DNA of 64,000 bases, from NCBI RefSeq assembly GCF_004570325.1, contig NZ_SPQO01000001.1, positions 1 through 64,000 of the forward strand, written 5' to 3'. Within the stretch, counting starts at the first letter, position 1, and the number at the start of each line of letters is the position of its first letter. Shown here piece after piece: positions 1 through 9,458 of the stretch. Below the pieces are notes generated by a model. That model was given only the letters and a program-made list of their open reading frames with translations. It did not search any database and had not been told where the DNA came from. The stretch is from Mycobacterium sp. PS03-16. Lineage in GTDB: Bacteria; Actinomycetota; Actinomycetes; Mycobacteriales; Mycobacteriaceae. Made by a program: the position numbers and the translations under genes.

Positions 1-338
1 CCCAGCACCAGCGTGAAGCGCGGGCCCCGCGCCACGGCGACCCGCGCGCGCGGGCGCTGCTCGACGAACGGGCCCGCGTGCTCGGCGAGACCGTTGCGCT
101 GCTGCGCGACATCCTCAACCCCGACGATCTCGTGCTCGGCGGACAGGCCTTCACCGGCTACCCGGAGGCCATGCCGACCGTGGCGTCGGCGTTCGCGGGC
201 CGCTCGGTCCTGCCGCCGCGCGACCTGCGGCTGACGTCGTTCGGCAACCGGGTGCAGGAGGCCGGCGCCGGGGTGGTGTCGCTGGCCGCCCTCTACGCCG
301 ACCCGATCGGGGCCATGCGGCGCGCGCTGCGCCCATGA
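1..338 (+). CDS. ROK-family transcriptional regulator, C-terminal fragment cut by the window edge
   Basis: The reading frame is open from base 3 to the TGA at 336-338, so only about the last 111 residues are present. The fragment contains a typical ROK C-terminal pattern (leucine-rich helix, then NPDDLVLGGQAF, then a long helix ending at residues AALYADP). Its place just upstream of mshA matches the ROK regulator Rv0485 in M. tuberculosis, and that synteny is the main support for the call. The N-terminal winged helix and the ROK sugar-kinase motif lie outside the window, so DNA binding and ligand cannot be judged. Confidence 0.75.
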   Translation, partial: QHQREARAPRHGDPRARALLDERARVLGETVALLRDILNPDDLVLGGQAFTGYPEAMPTVASAFAGRSVLPPRDLRLTSFGNRVQEAGAGVVSLAALYADPIGAMRRALRP

Positions 339-359
339 CGGAGGTGTAGACATGAGTGT

Positions 360-1679
360 GTGCGCCCAGCAACGGACCCGCTCGGTCGGCCGCCTCAGCG
401 CGTAGCCGTGTTGTCGGTGCACACGTCACCGCTGGCCCAGCCCGGCACCGGCGACGCCGGCGGGATGAACGTCTACGTGCTGCAGAGTGCGCTGCACCTG
501 GCGCGCCGCGGCGTCGAGGTGGAGATCTTCACCCGCGCCACCTCGTCGGCCGATCCGCCGGTGGTGCGGGTGGCGCCGGGCGTGCTGGTGCGCAACGTCG
601 TCGCCGGGCCGTTCGAGGGCCTCGACAAGTACGACCTGCCCACCCAGCTGTGCGCGTTCACCGCGGGTGTGCTGCGCGCCGAGGCCACCCACGAAGCCGG
701 CTACTACGACATCGTGCACAGCCACTACTGGCTGTCCGGCCAGGTCGGCTGGCTGGCCCGCGACCGCTGGGCGGTGCCGCTGGTGCACACCGCCCACACG
801 CTGGCGGCGGTCAAGAACGCCGCGCTGGCCGAGGGTGACGCACCCGAACCGCCGCTGCGCGCCGTCGGCGAACAGCAGGTGGTCGACGAGGCCGACCGGT
901 TGATCGTCAACACCGAACACGAGGCCCAGCAGCTGGTGTCGCTGCACCACGCCGACCGGTCCCGCATCGACGTCGTGCACCCCGGTGTCGACCTCGAGAC
1001 CTTCACCCCCGGCGACCGCGCCGCGGCGAGGGCCGCCCTCGGGCTCGATCCGCACGAAACCGTGGTCGCGTTCGTCGGCCGCATCCAACCCCTCAAGGCG
1101 CCCGACATCCTGCTGCGCGCGGCGGCCAAATTGCCCGGCGTGCGGGTCGTGGTGGCCGGCGGTCCGTCGGGGAGCGGGCTGGCCGCCCCCGACACCCTGG
1201 TGGCGCTGGCCGACGACCTGGGCATCGCGGACCGGGTGACGTTCCTGCCGCCGCAGTCCCGCGAGAACCTGGTCACCGTGTACCGGGCCGCCGACGTGGT
1301 CGCGGTGCCGAGCTACTCCGAATCGTTCGGCCTGGTGGCGGTCGAGGCGCAGGCGTGCGGCACCCCGGTGGTGGCCGCGGCCGTCGGCGGACTGCCGGTG
1401 GCGGTGCGCGACGGGGTGACCGGCGCGCTGGTCGACGGTCACGACGTGGGGGACTGGGCGCACACGCTCGACGCGGTGCTCGCGCGCGACCCGGGGCCGA
1501 TGCGCCGGGCCGCCGTCGAGCACGCGGCGGGGTTCTCCTGGGACCACACCGTGGACGCGCTGCTGGCCAGTTACGGCACCGCGATCGGTGACTACCGCAC
1601 CCGGCATCCGCGTCGCGACGCCCCCACCGGTCGCCGCGCCGGGCGGCGGTTCTCGCGACGACGGGGGGTGCGGGCATGA
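360..1679 (+). CDS. mshA: D-inositol-3-phosphate glycosyltransferase MshA
   Basis: First committed enzyme of mycothiol synthesis: it transfers GlcNAc from UDP-GlcNAc to 1L-myo-inositol 3-phosphate in the cytoplasm. The 439-residue product is a GT-B fold, GT4-family enzyme. The N-terminal half has the substrate loop [20 protein letters not shown] near residues 21-40; the C-terminal half has the sugar-nucleotide motifs [10 protein letters not shown] and ESFGLVAVE (the E-x7-E pair). I chose the GTG at 360 because upstream codons carry no start and the N-terminus then matches other mycobacterial MshA proteins; an ATG at 352 is out of frame. It overlaps the next gene by 4 bp (ATGA), so translation is probably coupled. 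Confidence 0.96.
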   Translation: MRPATDPLGRPPQRVAVLSVHTSPLAQPGTGDAGGMNVYVLQSALHLARRGVEVEIFTRATSSADPPVVRVAPGVLVRNVVAGPFEGLDKYDLPTQLCAFTAGVLRAEATHEAGYYDIVHSHYWLSGQVGWLARDRWAVPLVHTAHTLAAVKNAALAEGDAPEPPLRAVGEQQVVDEADRLIVNTEHEAQQLVSLHHADRSRIDVVHPGVDLETFTPGDRAAARAALGLDPHETVVAFVGRIQPLKAPDILLRAAAKLPGVRVVVAGGPSGSGLAAPDTLVALADDLGIADRVTFLPPQSRENLVTVYRAADVVAVPSYSESFGLVAVEAQACGTPVVAAAVGGLPVAVRDGVTGALVDGHDVGDWAHTLDAVLARDPGPMRRAAVEHAAGFSWDHTVDALLASYGTAIGDYRTRHPRRDAPTGRRAGRRFSRRRGVRA

Positions 1680-2245
1680 CCGGTCAGCGGTCCGATGAGA
1701 CCGTGCAGCAGACCATTCTCGACACGATCACCGAACACGGCCTCGAGTACGCGATGCACGAGGGCGCGCACGGCGGCCTACCCGGCATCGTGGTCGCGCT
1801 GCCCGGGGAACGGCGCCTGAAGACCAACACGATCCTGTCGATCGGTGAACACTCCGTGCGCATCGAGGCGTTCGTGTGCCGCCAGCCCGACGAGAACCAC
1901 GAAGGCGTCTACCGGTTCCTGCTCAAACGCAACCGCCGCCTGTACGGGATGGCCTACACACTCGACAACGTCGGCGACATCTACCTGGTCGGCCGCATGG
2001 CGCTGCACTCGGTGACCCCCGACGAGGTCGACCGGATCCTCGGGCAGGTGCTCGAGGCGGTCGACGCCGACTTCAACACGCTGCTCGAACTCGGCTTCAA
2101 ATCGTCGATCCAGAAGGAATGGGAGTGGCGGGTCTCGCGCGGCGAGTCGCTCAAGAACCTGCGCGCGTTCCGGCATCTGATCGACGAGGACGGCGACGAC
2201 GGCGACGGTCCGTCCCGGGCGCGCCGCAACGGCTCAACCCCCTGA
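1676..2245 (+). CDS. YbjN domain protein (Rv0487-like)
   Basis: A 189-residue cytoplasmic protein of the YbjN family, which resembles type III secretion chaperones in fold but has no established biochemical role in mycobacteria. The region from about residue 10 to 165 carries the family pattern, including the stretch [19 protein letters not shown] and a later aromatic/acidic patch. The C-terminus is acidic (DEDGDDGDG). Its ATG overlaps the mshA stop codon. The same mshA-ybjN-gpm order occurs in M. tuberculosis. No catalytic motif is visible, so the function is left open. Confidence 0.85.
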   Translation: MTGQRSDETVQQTILDTITEHGLEYAMHEGAHGGLPGIVVALPGERRLKTNTILSIGEHSVRIEAFVCRQPDENHEGVYRFLLKRNRRLYGMAYTLDNVGDIYLVGRMALHSVTPDEVDRILGQVLEAVDADFNTLLELGFKSSIQKEWEWRVSRGESLKNLRAFRHLIDEDGDDGDGPSRARRNGSTP

Positions 2246-2270
2246 CCGGGTCCGTGAGAGGATTCTGGGC

Positions 2271-3017
2271 ATGGGAGATTCCACGCTGATCCTGCTCCGT
2301 CACGGCGAGAGTGAATGGAACGCGCTCAACCTGTTCACCGGGTGGGTCGACGTCGACCTGACCGACAAGGGGCGCGCCGAGGCGGCCCGCGCCGGTGAGC
2401 TGATGGCCGAGCTGGACCGGCTGCCCGACGTGCTCTACACCTCGCTACTGCGCCGGGCCATCACCACCGCGAACATCGCGCTGGACAAGGCCGACCGGCA
2501 CTGGATCCCCGTGCACCGCGACTGGCGGCTCAACGAACGCCACTACGGGGCGCTGCAGGGCCTGAACAAGGCCGAGACCAAGGAGAAGTACGGCGAGGAA
2601 CAGTTCATGGCGTGGCGCCGCAGCTACGACACCCCGCCGCCGGAGATCGAGAAGGGCAGCGAGTTCAGTCAGGACAGCGATCCCCGCTACGCCGACATCG
2701 ACGGCGGACCGCTGACCGAATGCCTCGCCGACGTGGTCGCCCGCTTCGTGCCGTACTTCGAGCAGACCATCGTGCCCGACCTGCGCGCAGGTAAGACGGT
2801 GCTGATCGCCGCCCACGGGAACTCACTGCGCGCGCTGGTGAAGTACCTCGACGGTATGTCCGACGAGGACGTGGTCGGGCTGAACATCCCGACCGGCATC
2901 CCGCTGCGCTACGACCTGGACTCCGATCTGAAGCCCACCGTGGTCGGCGGCACCTATCTCGACCCCGAGGCCGCCGCCGCCGGTGCGGCCGCGGTGGCCT
3001 CGCAGGGCGCGAAGTAG
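2271..3017 (+). CDS. gpmA: 2,3-bisphosphoglycerate-dependent phosphoglycerate mutase
   Basis: Interconverts 3- and 2-phosphoglycerate in glycolysis and gluconeogenesis. The 248-residue length is standard for the dPGM family. The phosphohistidine motif LRHGESEWN (His11) is at the N-terminus, followed by the substrate-binding [13 protein letters not shown] segment, and the second histidine is in [18 protein letters not shown] ribosome-binding site sits about 8 bases before the ATG. The C-terminus ends in an Ala-rich tail. It lies upstream of senX3 as in other mycobacteria, but the gene found between ybjN and gpm in M. tuberculosis (Rv0488) is absent. Confidence 0.96.
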   Translation: MGDSTLILLRHGESEWNALNLFTGWVDVDLTDKGRAEAARAGELMAELDRLPDVLYTSLLRRAITTANIALDKADRHWIPVHRDWRLNERHYGALQGLNKAETKEKYGEEQFMAWRRSYDTPPPEIEKGSEFSQDSDPRYADIDGGPLTECLADVVARFVPYFEQTIVPDLRAGKTVLIAAHGNSLRALVKYLDGMSDEDVVGLNIPTGIPLRYDLDSDLKPTVVGGTYLDPEAAAAGAAAVASQGAK

Positions 3018-3035
3018 CGCCTGAGGCAAACGCCC

Positions 3036-3115
3036 GGTGAACTGCGGCAGAACTCCTGCATTTCGATCTGTGACTTGTCTCGTTTTGGCCGCACGCTGCT
3101 GGGATGACGTTCACC
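3036..3115 (+). promoter_or_regulatory. Candidate RegX3 half-sites in the senX3 leader
   Basis: The 117-bp gap before senX3 holds GGTGAAC at 3036-3042 and its inverse GTTCACC at 3109-3115. Half-sites of this kind are reported for PhoB/RegX3-type regulators, and senX3-regX3 is known to be autoregulated. The 66-bp separation is larger than a classical operator, so this is only a candidate. Confidence 0.3.
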
Positions 3116-3134
3116 GGGTGCGTACGATTTTCGC

Positions 3135-4334
3135 GTGAGTGTGGTTTCCGCGCTGCTGATGACAGCAGTCGTGGCCCTACTCGCGCTGGCGGTCGGCGTG
3201 GGGGTGGGCGTGCTCGTCACGCCCCGGGTGATCAAGCGCAGGCAGCGCCGGGCCACCGAGACGGCCGGCATCACCGTGTCGCAGATGCTGTCTTACGTCC
3301 TGAACGCCTCGCCGGTCGGGATCGTGGTCGTCGACAACTTCCGTGACGTGGTCTACAGCAACCCACGCGCGGTGGAACTCGGCCTGGTCAAGGAGCGTCA
3401 GCTCGACGAACGGGCCTGGGAGGCCGCGCAGCGCACGCTGGTCGACGGCGAGGACTACGACGTCGACCTGTCGCCGCGCAAGGTCGCAAGGCCCGGCCGG
3501 TCGGGGCTGTCGGTGCGCGGCACCGTGCGGCGGCTGACCGCCGAGGATCACCGCTTCGCGGTCGTGTACGCCGACGACCAGTCCGAGTACGCGCGGATGG
3601 AGGCCACCCGCCGCGACTTCGTGGCCAACGTCAGCCACGAGCTCAAGACCCCGGTCGGTGCGATGGGCGTGCTGGCCGAAGCGCTGCTGGCCTCGGCGGA
3701 CGACGCCGAGACGGTCGTGCACTTCGCCGAGAAGATGGTCGCCGAGAACCACCGGCTCGCCAACATGGTCGGGGAACTGATCGAGCTGTCGCGGCTGCAG
3801 GGCGCCGAACGGCTGCCCGACCTCGGCGCCGTCGACGTCGACACCGTGGTGTCCGAGGCGTTGTCGCGGCACAAGGTGGCCGCCGACAACGCCGACATCG
3901 CGATCACCACCGACGCCCCGACGGGCTTCCAGGTCCTCGGCGACCAGCCCCTGCTGGTGACCGCGGTGGCGAACCTGATCTCCAATGCGATCGCCTACTC
4001 CCCGAAGGGCACCCCGGTGTCGGTGAGCCGGCGGCGCCGCGGCGACCACATCGAGATCTCGGTGACCGACCGCGGAATCGGCATCGAGAAGGCCGATCAG
4101 GAACGCGTCTTCGAGCGGTTCTTCCGCGTCGACAAGGCCCGCTCGCGCGCCACCGGCGGCACCGGCCTCGGCCTGGCGATCGTCAAGCACGTCGCCGCCA
4201 ATCACAACGGAGCCATCCGGCTGTGGAGTCAGCCGGGCACCGGGTCGACCTTCACCCTGTCGATTCCGGCCTACCCCTGCCACCGGAACCCCCGGCAGGA
4301 ACCCAGCGACCGAGAGGACTGGCAAGAACGATGA
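3135..4334 (+). CDS. senX3: Sensor histidine kinase SenX3
   Basis: Membrane sensor of the phosphate-starvation two-component system; it phosphorylates RegX3 and, in mycobacteria, responds through the Pst system. The 399-residue protein has two N-terminal transmembrane segments separated by almost no loop (about residues 3-29), a PAS-like domain (about 45-150), then the H box NVSHELKTP (His near 165), the N box [11 protein letters not shown], and the G boxes DRGIGI and GTGLGL. GTG is used as start. The stop overlaps the regX3 ATG by 4 bp. The MIRU repeat unit found between these genes in M. tuberculosis is absent. Confidence 0.95.
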   Translation: MSVVSALLMTAVVALLALAVGVGVGVLVTPRVIKRRQRRATETAGITVSQMLSYVLNASPVGIVVVDNFRDVVYSNPRAVELGLVKERQLDERAWEAAQRTLVDGEDYDVDLSPRKVARPGRSGLSVRGTVRRLTAEDHRFAVVYADDQSEYARMEATRRDFVANVSHELKTPVGAMGVLAEALLASADDAETVVHFAEKMVAENHRLANMVGELIELSRLQGAERLPDLGAVDVDTVVSEALSRHKVAADNADIAITTDAPTGFQVLGDQPLLVTAVANLISNAIAYSPKGTPVSVSRRRRGDHIEISVTDRGIGIEKADQERVFERFFRVDKARSRATGGTGLGLAIVKHVAANHNGAIRLWSQPGTGSTFTLSIPAYPCHRNPRQEPSDREDWQER

Positions 4335-5017
4335 CCAGCGTGCTGATCGTGGAGGACGAGGAGTCCTTGGCCGATCCCCTGGCCTTCCTGCTGCGCAAGG
4401 AGGGCTTCGAGGCCACCGTGGTGGCCGACGGCCCCTCGGCGCTGGCCGAATTCGACCGCTCCGGCGCCGACATCGTGCTGTTGGATCTGATGCTGCCCGG
4501 AATGAGTGGCACGGACGTGTGCAAGCAACTGCGCGCCCGCTCCAGCGTGCCGGTGATCATGGTCACCGCCCGCGACAGCGAGATCGACAAGGTGGTCGGC
4601 CTGGAACTCGGCGCCGACGACTACGTCACCAAGCCCTACTCGGCGCGCGAACTCATCGCCCGGATCCGGGCGGTGCTGCGTCGCGGGTCGGACACCGACG
4701 ACGCCGGCATCGACGACGGCGTCTTGGAGGCCGGCCCGGTCCGGATGGACGTCGAGCGGCACGTGGTGAGCGTCAACGGTGAATCGATCACGTTGCCGCT
4801 CAAGGAGTTCGACCTCCTCGAGTACCTGATGCGCAACAGCGGCCGGGTGCTCACCCGCGGGCAGCTCATCGACCGCGTGTGGGGTGCGGACTACGTCGGC
4901 GACACCAAGACGCTCGACGTCCACGTCAAGCGACTGCGCTCCAAGATCGAATCCGATCCGGCCAACCCGGTGCACCTGGTCACCGTGCGCGGTCTGGGTT
5001 ACAAGCTCGAGGGCTGA
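4331..5017 (+). CDS. regX3: OmpR/PhoB-family response regulator RegX3
   Basis: DNA-binding partner of SenX3 controlling phosphate uptake genes. The 228-residue protein has a receiver domain (residues 1-115) with the acidic pocket VEDEES, the phospho-acceptor Asp in VLLDLMLPG (about 52) and the switch lysine in VTKPYS, then a winged-helix domain whose recognition helix is in [13 protein letters not shown] used the ATG at 4331 rather than a longer in-frame start inside senX3, because it matches the family N-terminus and gives the ATGA overlap. Confidence 0.96.
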   Translation: MTSVLIVEDEESLADPLAFLLRKEGFEATVVADGPSALAEFDRSGADIVLLDLMLPGMSGTDVCKQLRARSSVPVIMVTARDSEIDKVVGLELGADDYVTKPYSARELIARIRAVLRRGSDTDDAGIDDGVLEAGPVRMDVERHVVSVNGESITLPLKEFDLLEYLMRNSGRVLTRGQLIDRVWGADYVGDTKTLDVHVKRLRSKIESDPANPVHLVTVRGLGYKLEG

Positions 5018-5104
5018 CCGCCGGAGGGGCCACCTGCCCCGTCACGCTGGAACGTGTCGTCGATCGGCAATTTCAGCAACTATCGCGTGGTTAGCTCGAT
5101 GCTG

Positions 5105-5138
5105 TTATGCTCCCCCCGGGCCGTTCGGTTGAGGCCCG
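5105..5138 (+). promoter_or_regulatory. Possible promoter and leader hairpin of the sugar-nucleotide cluster
   Basis: In the 154-bp gap between regX3 and the first gene of the sugar cluster, TTATGCT at 5105-5111 resembles a -10 element. It is followed by a 6-bp inverted repeat, CGGGCC at 5117-5122 and GGCCCG at 5133-5138, with a 10-base loop in what would be the leader. A purine-rich GGGGGAAGCGAGAG stretch lies just before the GTG start. No convincing -35 element is visible. Confidence 0.3.
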
Positions 5139-5171
5139 TCCGAAAACCTCGGGGGAAGCGAGAGCCCATCC

Positions 5172-6413
5172 GTGCTGTGCCGCCTGTGTGCCTCTGATCG
5201 TCTGATCAGCGTCCTGGATCTCGGCGCGACGCCGCCGTGCGAGAACTTCCTCGCCGAGTCGTCGCTCGACGCGCCGGAAGTCACGTACCCGCTTCACCTG
5301 CGGCTATGTGCGGACTGCCTGCTGCTGCAGATCCCCGCGCTGATCACGCCGGAGGACACCTTCACCGAGTACGCGTACTTCTCGTCGTACTCCGACTCCT
5401 GGGTCGACCACGCCCGTCGCTTCGTCACCAACAGCGTCGAGCGCCTGTCGCTGGACGAAAAGTCGTTTGTCATCGAAGTCGCCAGCAACGACGGGTACCT
5501 ACTGCAGCACGTGCTCGATGCCGGCGTCCGGTGCCTGGGCATCGAGCCGTCGGTGAACGTCGGTGCCGCGGCCGTCGCGCGCGGCGTGCCGACGACGACC
5601 GCGTTCCTGGACACCGCGACCGCCACCGCGGTACGCGAAGAGCACGGGGCGGCCGACCTCGTGGTGGCCAACAACGTCTACGCGCACATCCCCGACCTGC
5701 TCGGGTTCACCGCGGCCCTGCGCACGCTGATGGCCGACGACGGCTGGCTGTCGATCGAGGTGCACCACGCGCTGCACCTGGTGGAATCCGCCCAGTTCGA
5801 CACGATCTACCACGAGCACTTCCAGTACTACACGGTGCTGTCGGCCATCAGGGCGCTGGCCACGGCCGGGCTGACCGTCGTCGACGTCGAGACCATCCCC
5901 ACCCACGGCGGCTCGATTCGGCTGTGGGCGCGTCCGGCCGGGGTCATGGAGCCGGGCCCGCGGGTGGCCGACGTGCTGGCCGCCGAGGAGCGCGCCGGCC
6001 TGCACGACGTCACCGGCTACGTGACGCTGCGGCCGCGCGTCGAACAGTTCCGCCACGACCTGCTGCGCTACCTGCTCGACTGCCGCGCCGCGAGGAAGCG
6101 GGTGGTCGGCTACGGCGCGCCCGGTAAGGGCAACACGCTTCTCAACTACTGCGGCATCCGCGCGGACCTGCTCGAGTACACCGTCGACCGCAACCCGTAC
6201 AAGCACGGCCGGTTCACCCCCGGCACCCGCATCCCGATCCACCCGGTCGAGCGGCTCGACAAGGACCGCCCCGACGTCATCGTGGTGCTGCCGTGGAACC
6301 TCGCGGTGGAGATCACCGAACAACTCGCCCACACCGCCGAATGGGGAGCGGAGCTGGTCATCCCGCTGCCCGCCCTGCAGATCCTCGAACCAGGAAAGGT
6401 CGTCACCCCATGA
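5172..6413 (+). CDS. Three-domain SAM-dependent sugar C-methyltransferase
   Basis: Predicted to methylate a carbon of a nucleotide-activated deoxysugar, like TylC3/NovU-type enzymes. The 413 residues show the usual order: a small zinc-binding domain with CRLC at the N-terminus and CADC about 45 residues on, a Rossmann SAM-binding domain with EVASNDGYL (about residue 100) and ANNVYAHIPDL, the family signature IYHEHFQYYT, and a C-terminal domain with GYGAPGKGN and YTVDRNPYKHG. GTG start follows a purine-rich site. The stop overlaps the next ATG by 4 bp, so it begins a coupled operon. The exact sugar and carbon are unknown. Confidence 0.85.
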   Translation: MLCRLCASDRLISVLDLGATPPCENFLAESSLDAPEVTYPLHLRLCADCLLLQIPALITPEDTFTEYAYFSSYSDSWVDHARRFVTNSVERLSLDEKSFVIEVASNDGYLLQHVLDAGVRCLGIEPSVNVGAAAVARGVPTTTAFLDTATATAVREEHGAADLVVANNVYAHIPDLLGFTAALRTLMADDGWLSIEVHHALHLVESAQFDTIYHEHFQYYTVLSAIRALATAGLTVVDVETIPTHGGSIRLWARPAGVMEPGPRVADVLAAEERAGLHDVTGYVTLRPRVEQFRHDLLRYLLDCRAARKRVVGYGAPGKGNTLLNYCGIRADLLEYTVDRNPYKHGRFTPGTRIPIHPVERLDKDRPDVIVVLPWNLAVEITEQLAHTAEWGAELVIPLPALQILEPGKVVTP

Positions 6414-7213
6414 AGGTCGTGCTGTTCTGCGGCGGATACGGCATGCGCATGCGCAACGCCGCCGACGACACCATCCCCAAGCCGATGCAGATGATCGGGC
6501 CGCGGCCGCTGATCTGGCACGTCATGCGTTACTACGCCCACTTCGGCCACAAGGACTTCATCCTGTGCCTGGGCTACGGCGCCAACCACATCAAAGACTT
6601 CTTCCTGACCTATCAGGAGTCGGTGTCCAACGACTTCGTGATCCGCGACGGCCAGGTCGAGCTGTTGCACTCCGACATCAGCGACTGGTCGATCACCTTC
6701 GTCGACACCGGGCCCGAATCGCCGATCGGCGAGCGCCTGCGTCGCGTCCGGCACTTCCTCGACGACGAGGAGTACTTCCTGGCCAACTACGCCGACGTGC
6801 TCACCGACGCCCCGCTGGACACGATCATCGACGAGGTGAAGGCCTCCGGGGCGGGCGCCTCGATGCTGATCGTGCCGCCGCAGTCGTCGTTCCACTGCGT
6901 CGACATCACCGACGGCGGGGAGATCACCGGCATCACGCCGGTGGCGCGGCTGCCGATCTGGGAGAACGGCGGCTACTTCGTGCTGAAGTCAGCCGAGGTG
7001 CTCGACCTGCTGACCGAGAACTGCGATCTCGTCGAGGATGTGTGCGGGGCGCTCGCCGCCGAAGGAAAGCTCTACGGGCACAAGCATCTCGGCTTCTGGA
7101 AACCCGCCGACACCTTCAAGGAACGCGCCGACCTGGAATCCGGGTATCAGCGCGGAGACCGCCCGTGGATGCTCTGGGAGCACGCCAAGGAACCGGTCGC
7201 CGCGACATCGTGA
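6410..7213 (+). CDS. Glucose-1-phosphate cytidylyltransferase-like nucleotidyltransferase
   Basis: A 267-residue sugar-nucleotide pyrophosphorylase, most like RfbF enzymes that make CDP-glucose from CTP and glucose 1-phosphate. The activating motif is a variant, FCGGYGMRMRN followed by IPKPMQMIGPRPLIWHVM, where the aligned GGxGTR loop and the PKP lysine are retained. Further landmarks are the YADVLTD metal-site region and the C-terminal GFWKPADTFKER segment, also typical of RfbF. The ATG overlaps the methyltransferase stop. If it makes a CDP-sugar, the cluster would follow the CDP branch (as for yersiniose-type sugars), but CTP specificity cannot be proved by eye. Confidence 0.8.
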   Translation: MKVVLFCGGYGMRMRNAADDTIPKPMQMIGPRPLIWHVMRYYAHFGHKDFILCLGYGANHIKDFFLTYQESVSNDFVIRDGQVELLHSDISDWSITFVDTGPESPIGERLRRVRHFLDDEEYFLANYADVLTDAPLDTIIDEVKASGAGASMLIVPPQSSFHCVDITDGGEITGITPVARLPIWENGGYFVLKSAEVLDLLTENCDLVEDVCGALAAEGKLYGHKHLGFWKPADTFKERADLESGYQRGDRPWMLWEHAKEPVAATS

Positions 7214-7863
7214 TCGGGTTCGACGCGGGCCGCATCCGTGAGATCGCGGTCCTGGGAGCGCATTGCGACGACATCGCGATCGGGATGGGCGGCACGCTGC
7301 TCACCCTGACCCGGGCGAACCCGGGGCTGCGGGTGCACGCGCTGGTGCTGAGCGGATCCGGTACCGACCGGGAGGCCGAGGAGCGCGCCGCGCTGGCCGC
7401 GTTCTGCCCGGGCGCCGACCTCGCGGTCACCGTGTACGACTTCCCCGACGGCCGGCTGCCCGCCCGCTGGGAGCGGGTCAAACACGCGCTGGCCGGCTTC
7501 CGCGCGTCCTGCGAACCGGATCTGGTGTTCTGCACCCAGCGCGACGACGCCCATCAGGACCACCGCACGCTGGCCGAACTGGTGCCCACCGAGTTCCGCG
7601 GCCACCTGATCCTGGGCTACGAGATCCTCAAGTGGGAGACCGACACCCCCCGCGTCAACGCGTTCCAGCCGCTGGACACCGCCACCGCGGAGGAGAAGGT
7701 GCGGCTGCTGCACAAGCACTATCCCTCGCAGGTCGCGCGGGACTGGTTCGACGAGATGTCCTTCCTGGGACTGTCCCGGCTGCGCGGTGTGCAGTGCCGG
7801 GCCCGCCACGCCGAGGCGTTCGTGGTGGACAAACTCGTCATCGACTTCGGAAGGACGGCATGA
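7210..7863 (+). CDS. PIG-L/LmbE-family deacetylase
   Basis: A 217-residue metal-dependent deacetylase of the fold shared with MshB and GlcNAc-PI deacetylase. The zinc motif is AHCDD (usually AHPDD) near residue 16, so the His and catalytic Asp are present and the Pro is replaced by Cys. A second motif HQDH supplies the later histidine, and LGYEILKWE follows. GTG at 7210 overlaps the preceding stop, whereas the longer frame upstream is only a shadow in the cytidylyltransferase gene. In this context it may remove an acetyl group from an acetamido-sugar intermediate; that is inference from the neighbours. Confidence 0.82.
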   Translation: MIGFDAGRIREIAVLGAHCDDIAIGMGGTLLTLTRANPGLRVHALVLSGSGTDREAEERAALAAFCPGADLAVTVYDFPDGRLPARWERVKHALAGFRASCEPDLVFCTQRDDAHQDHRTLAELVPTEFRGHLILGYEILKWETDTPRVNAFQPLDTATAEEKVRLLHKHYPSQVARDWFDEMSFLGLSRLRGVQCRARHAEAFVVDKLVIDFGRTA

Positions 7864-8906
7864 CGACCGCCACGACACAACGGGTTCTGGTCACCGGCCA
7901 CCAGGGCTACCTCGGCACCGTGATGGTGCCGGTCCTGCGCGCGGCGGGCCACGACGTCGTCGGCCTGGACAACGGCTACTTCCGCGACTGCGTGCTGGGC
8001 GACGCCCCGACCGACCCGCCAGGCCTCGACACCGACCTGCGCGACGTCACGGTCGAGCAGTTGCGCGGCTTCGACGCGGTGATCCACCTGGCCGCGCTGT
8101 CCAACGATCCGCTCGGAGCGCTGGAACCGCAGATCACCTACGACATCAACCACTGGGCGTCGGTGCGGCTGGCCCGGCTGGCCAAAGAGGCGGGCGTGCA
8201 CCGGTTCCTGTACGCCTCGACGTGTTCGGTGTACGGCTCGGCCGGTGACGGGCTGGTGGCGGAGGACGCGCCGCTGCGCCCACTGACGCCGTACGCGATC
8301 AGCAAGGTCCGGGTGGAGGACGACGTCGCCGCGCTGGCCGACGACGACTTCACGCCGGTATTCCTGCGCAACGCCACTGCGTTCGGGTTCTCGCCCCGGT
8401 TGCGCGCCGACATCGTGCTCAACAACCTGGTCGGCCACGCCGTGCTGACCGGGGTGGTGCGGGTGCTCTCGGACGGGACACCGTGGCGGCCGCTGGTGCA
8501 CGCGCTCGACATCGCCGACGCGTTCCTGCGCTGCCTGTCCGCGCGAAAAGACGTGATCGCCTGCCGCGCCTACAACGTCGGCGGCGAGGTCAACAACGTC
8601 ACCGTCGCGCAGATCGCCGAGGAGGTGGTGGCCGCGGTCCCCGGCTCGTCGCTGCTGATCACCGGGGAGACCGGCGCTGACCCGCGGTCCTACCGGGTCG
8701 ACTTCCGGCGGGCGCGCGCGGAACTGGGTTTCGAGGTGGCCTGGACGATCGCCGACGGGGCCGCCGAACTGTTCACCGCCTACACCGCACACCCGTTGCA
8801 GCGCAGCGATTTCGAGAAGACCTTCACCCGGTTGGCGCGGCTGCAGGAGCTGCGCGAGCGCGGCGCCGTCGACGACACCATGCGACGTGTCAGTGCAGCT
8901 GTGTGA
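7860..8906 (+). CDS. NAD-dependent epimerase/dehydratase (extended SDR)
   Basis: A 348-residue nucleotide-sugar epimerase or dehydratase. The dinucleotide motif TGHQGYLG is at residues 12-19, a Ser-containing strand (YASTCSVYGSA) lies around 120, and the catalytic YAISK gives the YxxxK pair. The C-terminal substrate domain has LVHALDIADAFLRC and a conserved YNVGGEVNN segment. The ATG overlaps the deacetylase stop by 4 bp. It is the only Rossmann oxidoreductase in the cluster, so it would have to create or reduce the keto group that the methyltransferases and aminotransferase need. The stop region overlaps the convergent RmlC-like gene by 17 bp. Confidence 0.85.
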   Translation: MTTATTQRVLVTGHQGYLGTVMVPVLRAAGHDVVGLDNGYFRDCVLGDAPTDPPGLDTDLRDVTVEQLRGFDAVIHLAALSNDPLGALEPQITYDINHWASVRLARLAKEAGVHRFLYASTCSVYGSAGDGLVAEDAPLRPLTPYAISKVRVEDDVAALADDDFTPVFLRNATAFGFSPRLRADIVLNNLVGHAVLTGVVRVLSDGTPWRPLVHALDIADAFLRCLSARKDVIACRAYNVGGEVNNVTVAQIAEEVVAAVPGSSLLITGETGADPRSYRVDFRRARAELGFEVAWTIADGAAELFTAYTAHPLQRSDFEKTFTRLARLQELRERGAVDDTMRRVSAAV

Positions 8907-9444
8907 CCAGGTCGGCCCAGCTGCCCGCGGCGGCGTCGCGCGCGGAGACCACGCCCACCGGCAGCGGCCACGCGATCGCCAGATAGGGGTCGGCGTGGTG
9001 CACCGCGAGGTCCTCGGCGGGGTCGTGCGGGCGGTTGATGCGGTAGCACACGTCGGCGGTCCCGGTCAGCGCCTGGAAGCCGTGCAGGAAGCCGGGTGGT
9101 ACGTACAGGTGCCGGAACTCGTTGTCGTCGAGCAGGAACGACTCCTGCATGCCGAACGTGGGGGACGATGGGCGGGCGTCGACCAGGACGTCGTGCACGG
9201 CGCCGTGCGCGCAACGCACCAGCTTGGCCTCGCCGCGGCCGCCGCGACCGTGCATCCCGCGGATCACGCCGCGCGACGACCGCGACTGCGAATCCTGCAC
9301 GAAGCCGGCCGCCGTACCCGGCGCGCCCGACCAGTCGTCGAACACGTCGGCGTCGAACGTCCGGGTGAACAGTCCGCGAGCGTCGTGGTGGGGCTGCGGC
9401 ACCAGCACCGCGACGCCGGACAGCCGGGCAGGTTCGATGCGCAC
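8890..9444 (-). CDS. RmlC-like dTDP-4-keto-sugar epimerase homologue with altered active site
   Basis: A 184-residue cupin of the dTDP-4-dehydrorhamnose 3,5-epimerase family. Recognisable elements are FTRTFDADVFDDW near the N-terminus, the GVIRGMHGRGG loop with the catalytic-base His, PPGFLHGFQAL, and the closing DPYLAIAWPLP. The usual Y-Y-x-P segment that supplies the acid tyrosine reads NRPHDP, so a His stands where Tyr is expected. The GTG at 9444 gives the family N-terminus RIEPARLSGV. It is the only gene of the cluster on the minus strand, with its start 15 bp from the divergent methyltransferase start. It may epimerise one carbon or do a related isomerisation. Confidence 0.78.
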   Translation of the reverse strand: MRIEPARLSGVAVLVPQPHHDARGLFTRTFDADVFDDWSGAPGTAAGFVQDSQSRSSRGVIRGMHGRGGRGEAKLVRCAHGAVHDVLVDARPSSPTFGMQESFLLDDNEFRHLYVPPGFLHGFQALTGTADVCYRINRPHDPAEDLAVHHADPYLAIAWPLPVGVVSARDAAAGSWADLVTQLH

Positions 9445-9458
9445 AGGGCCATGCTGCC

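Noticed and set aside
4223..5017. Longer regX3 starting inside senX3
   Set aside because: The extra 36 residues do not resemble any receiver N-terminus; ATG 4331 matches the family.
6565..7863. 432-codon start for the PIG-L deacetylase
   Set aside because: The upstream part is out-of-frame sequence of the cytidylyltransferase. The GTG at 7210 gives a normal LmbE N-terminus.
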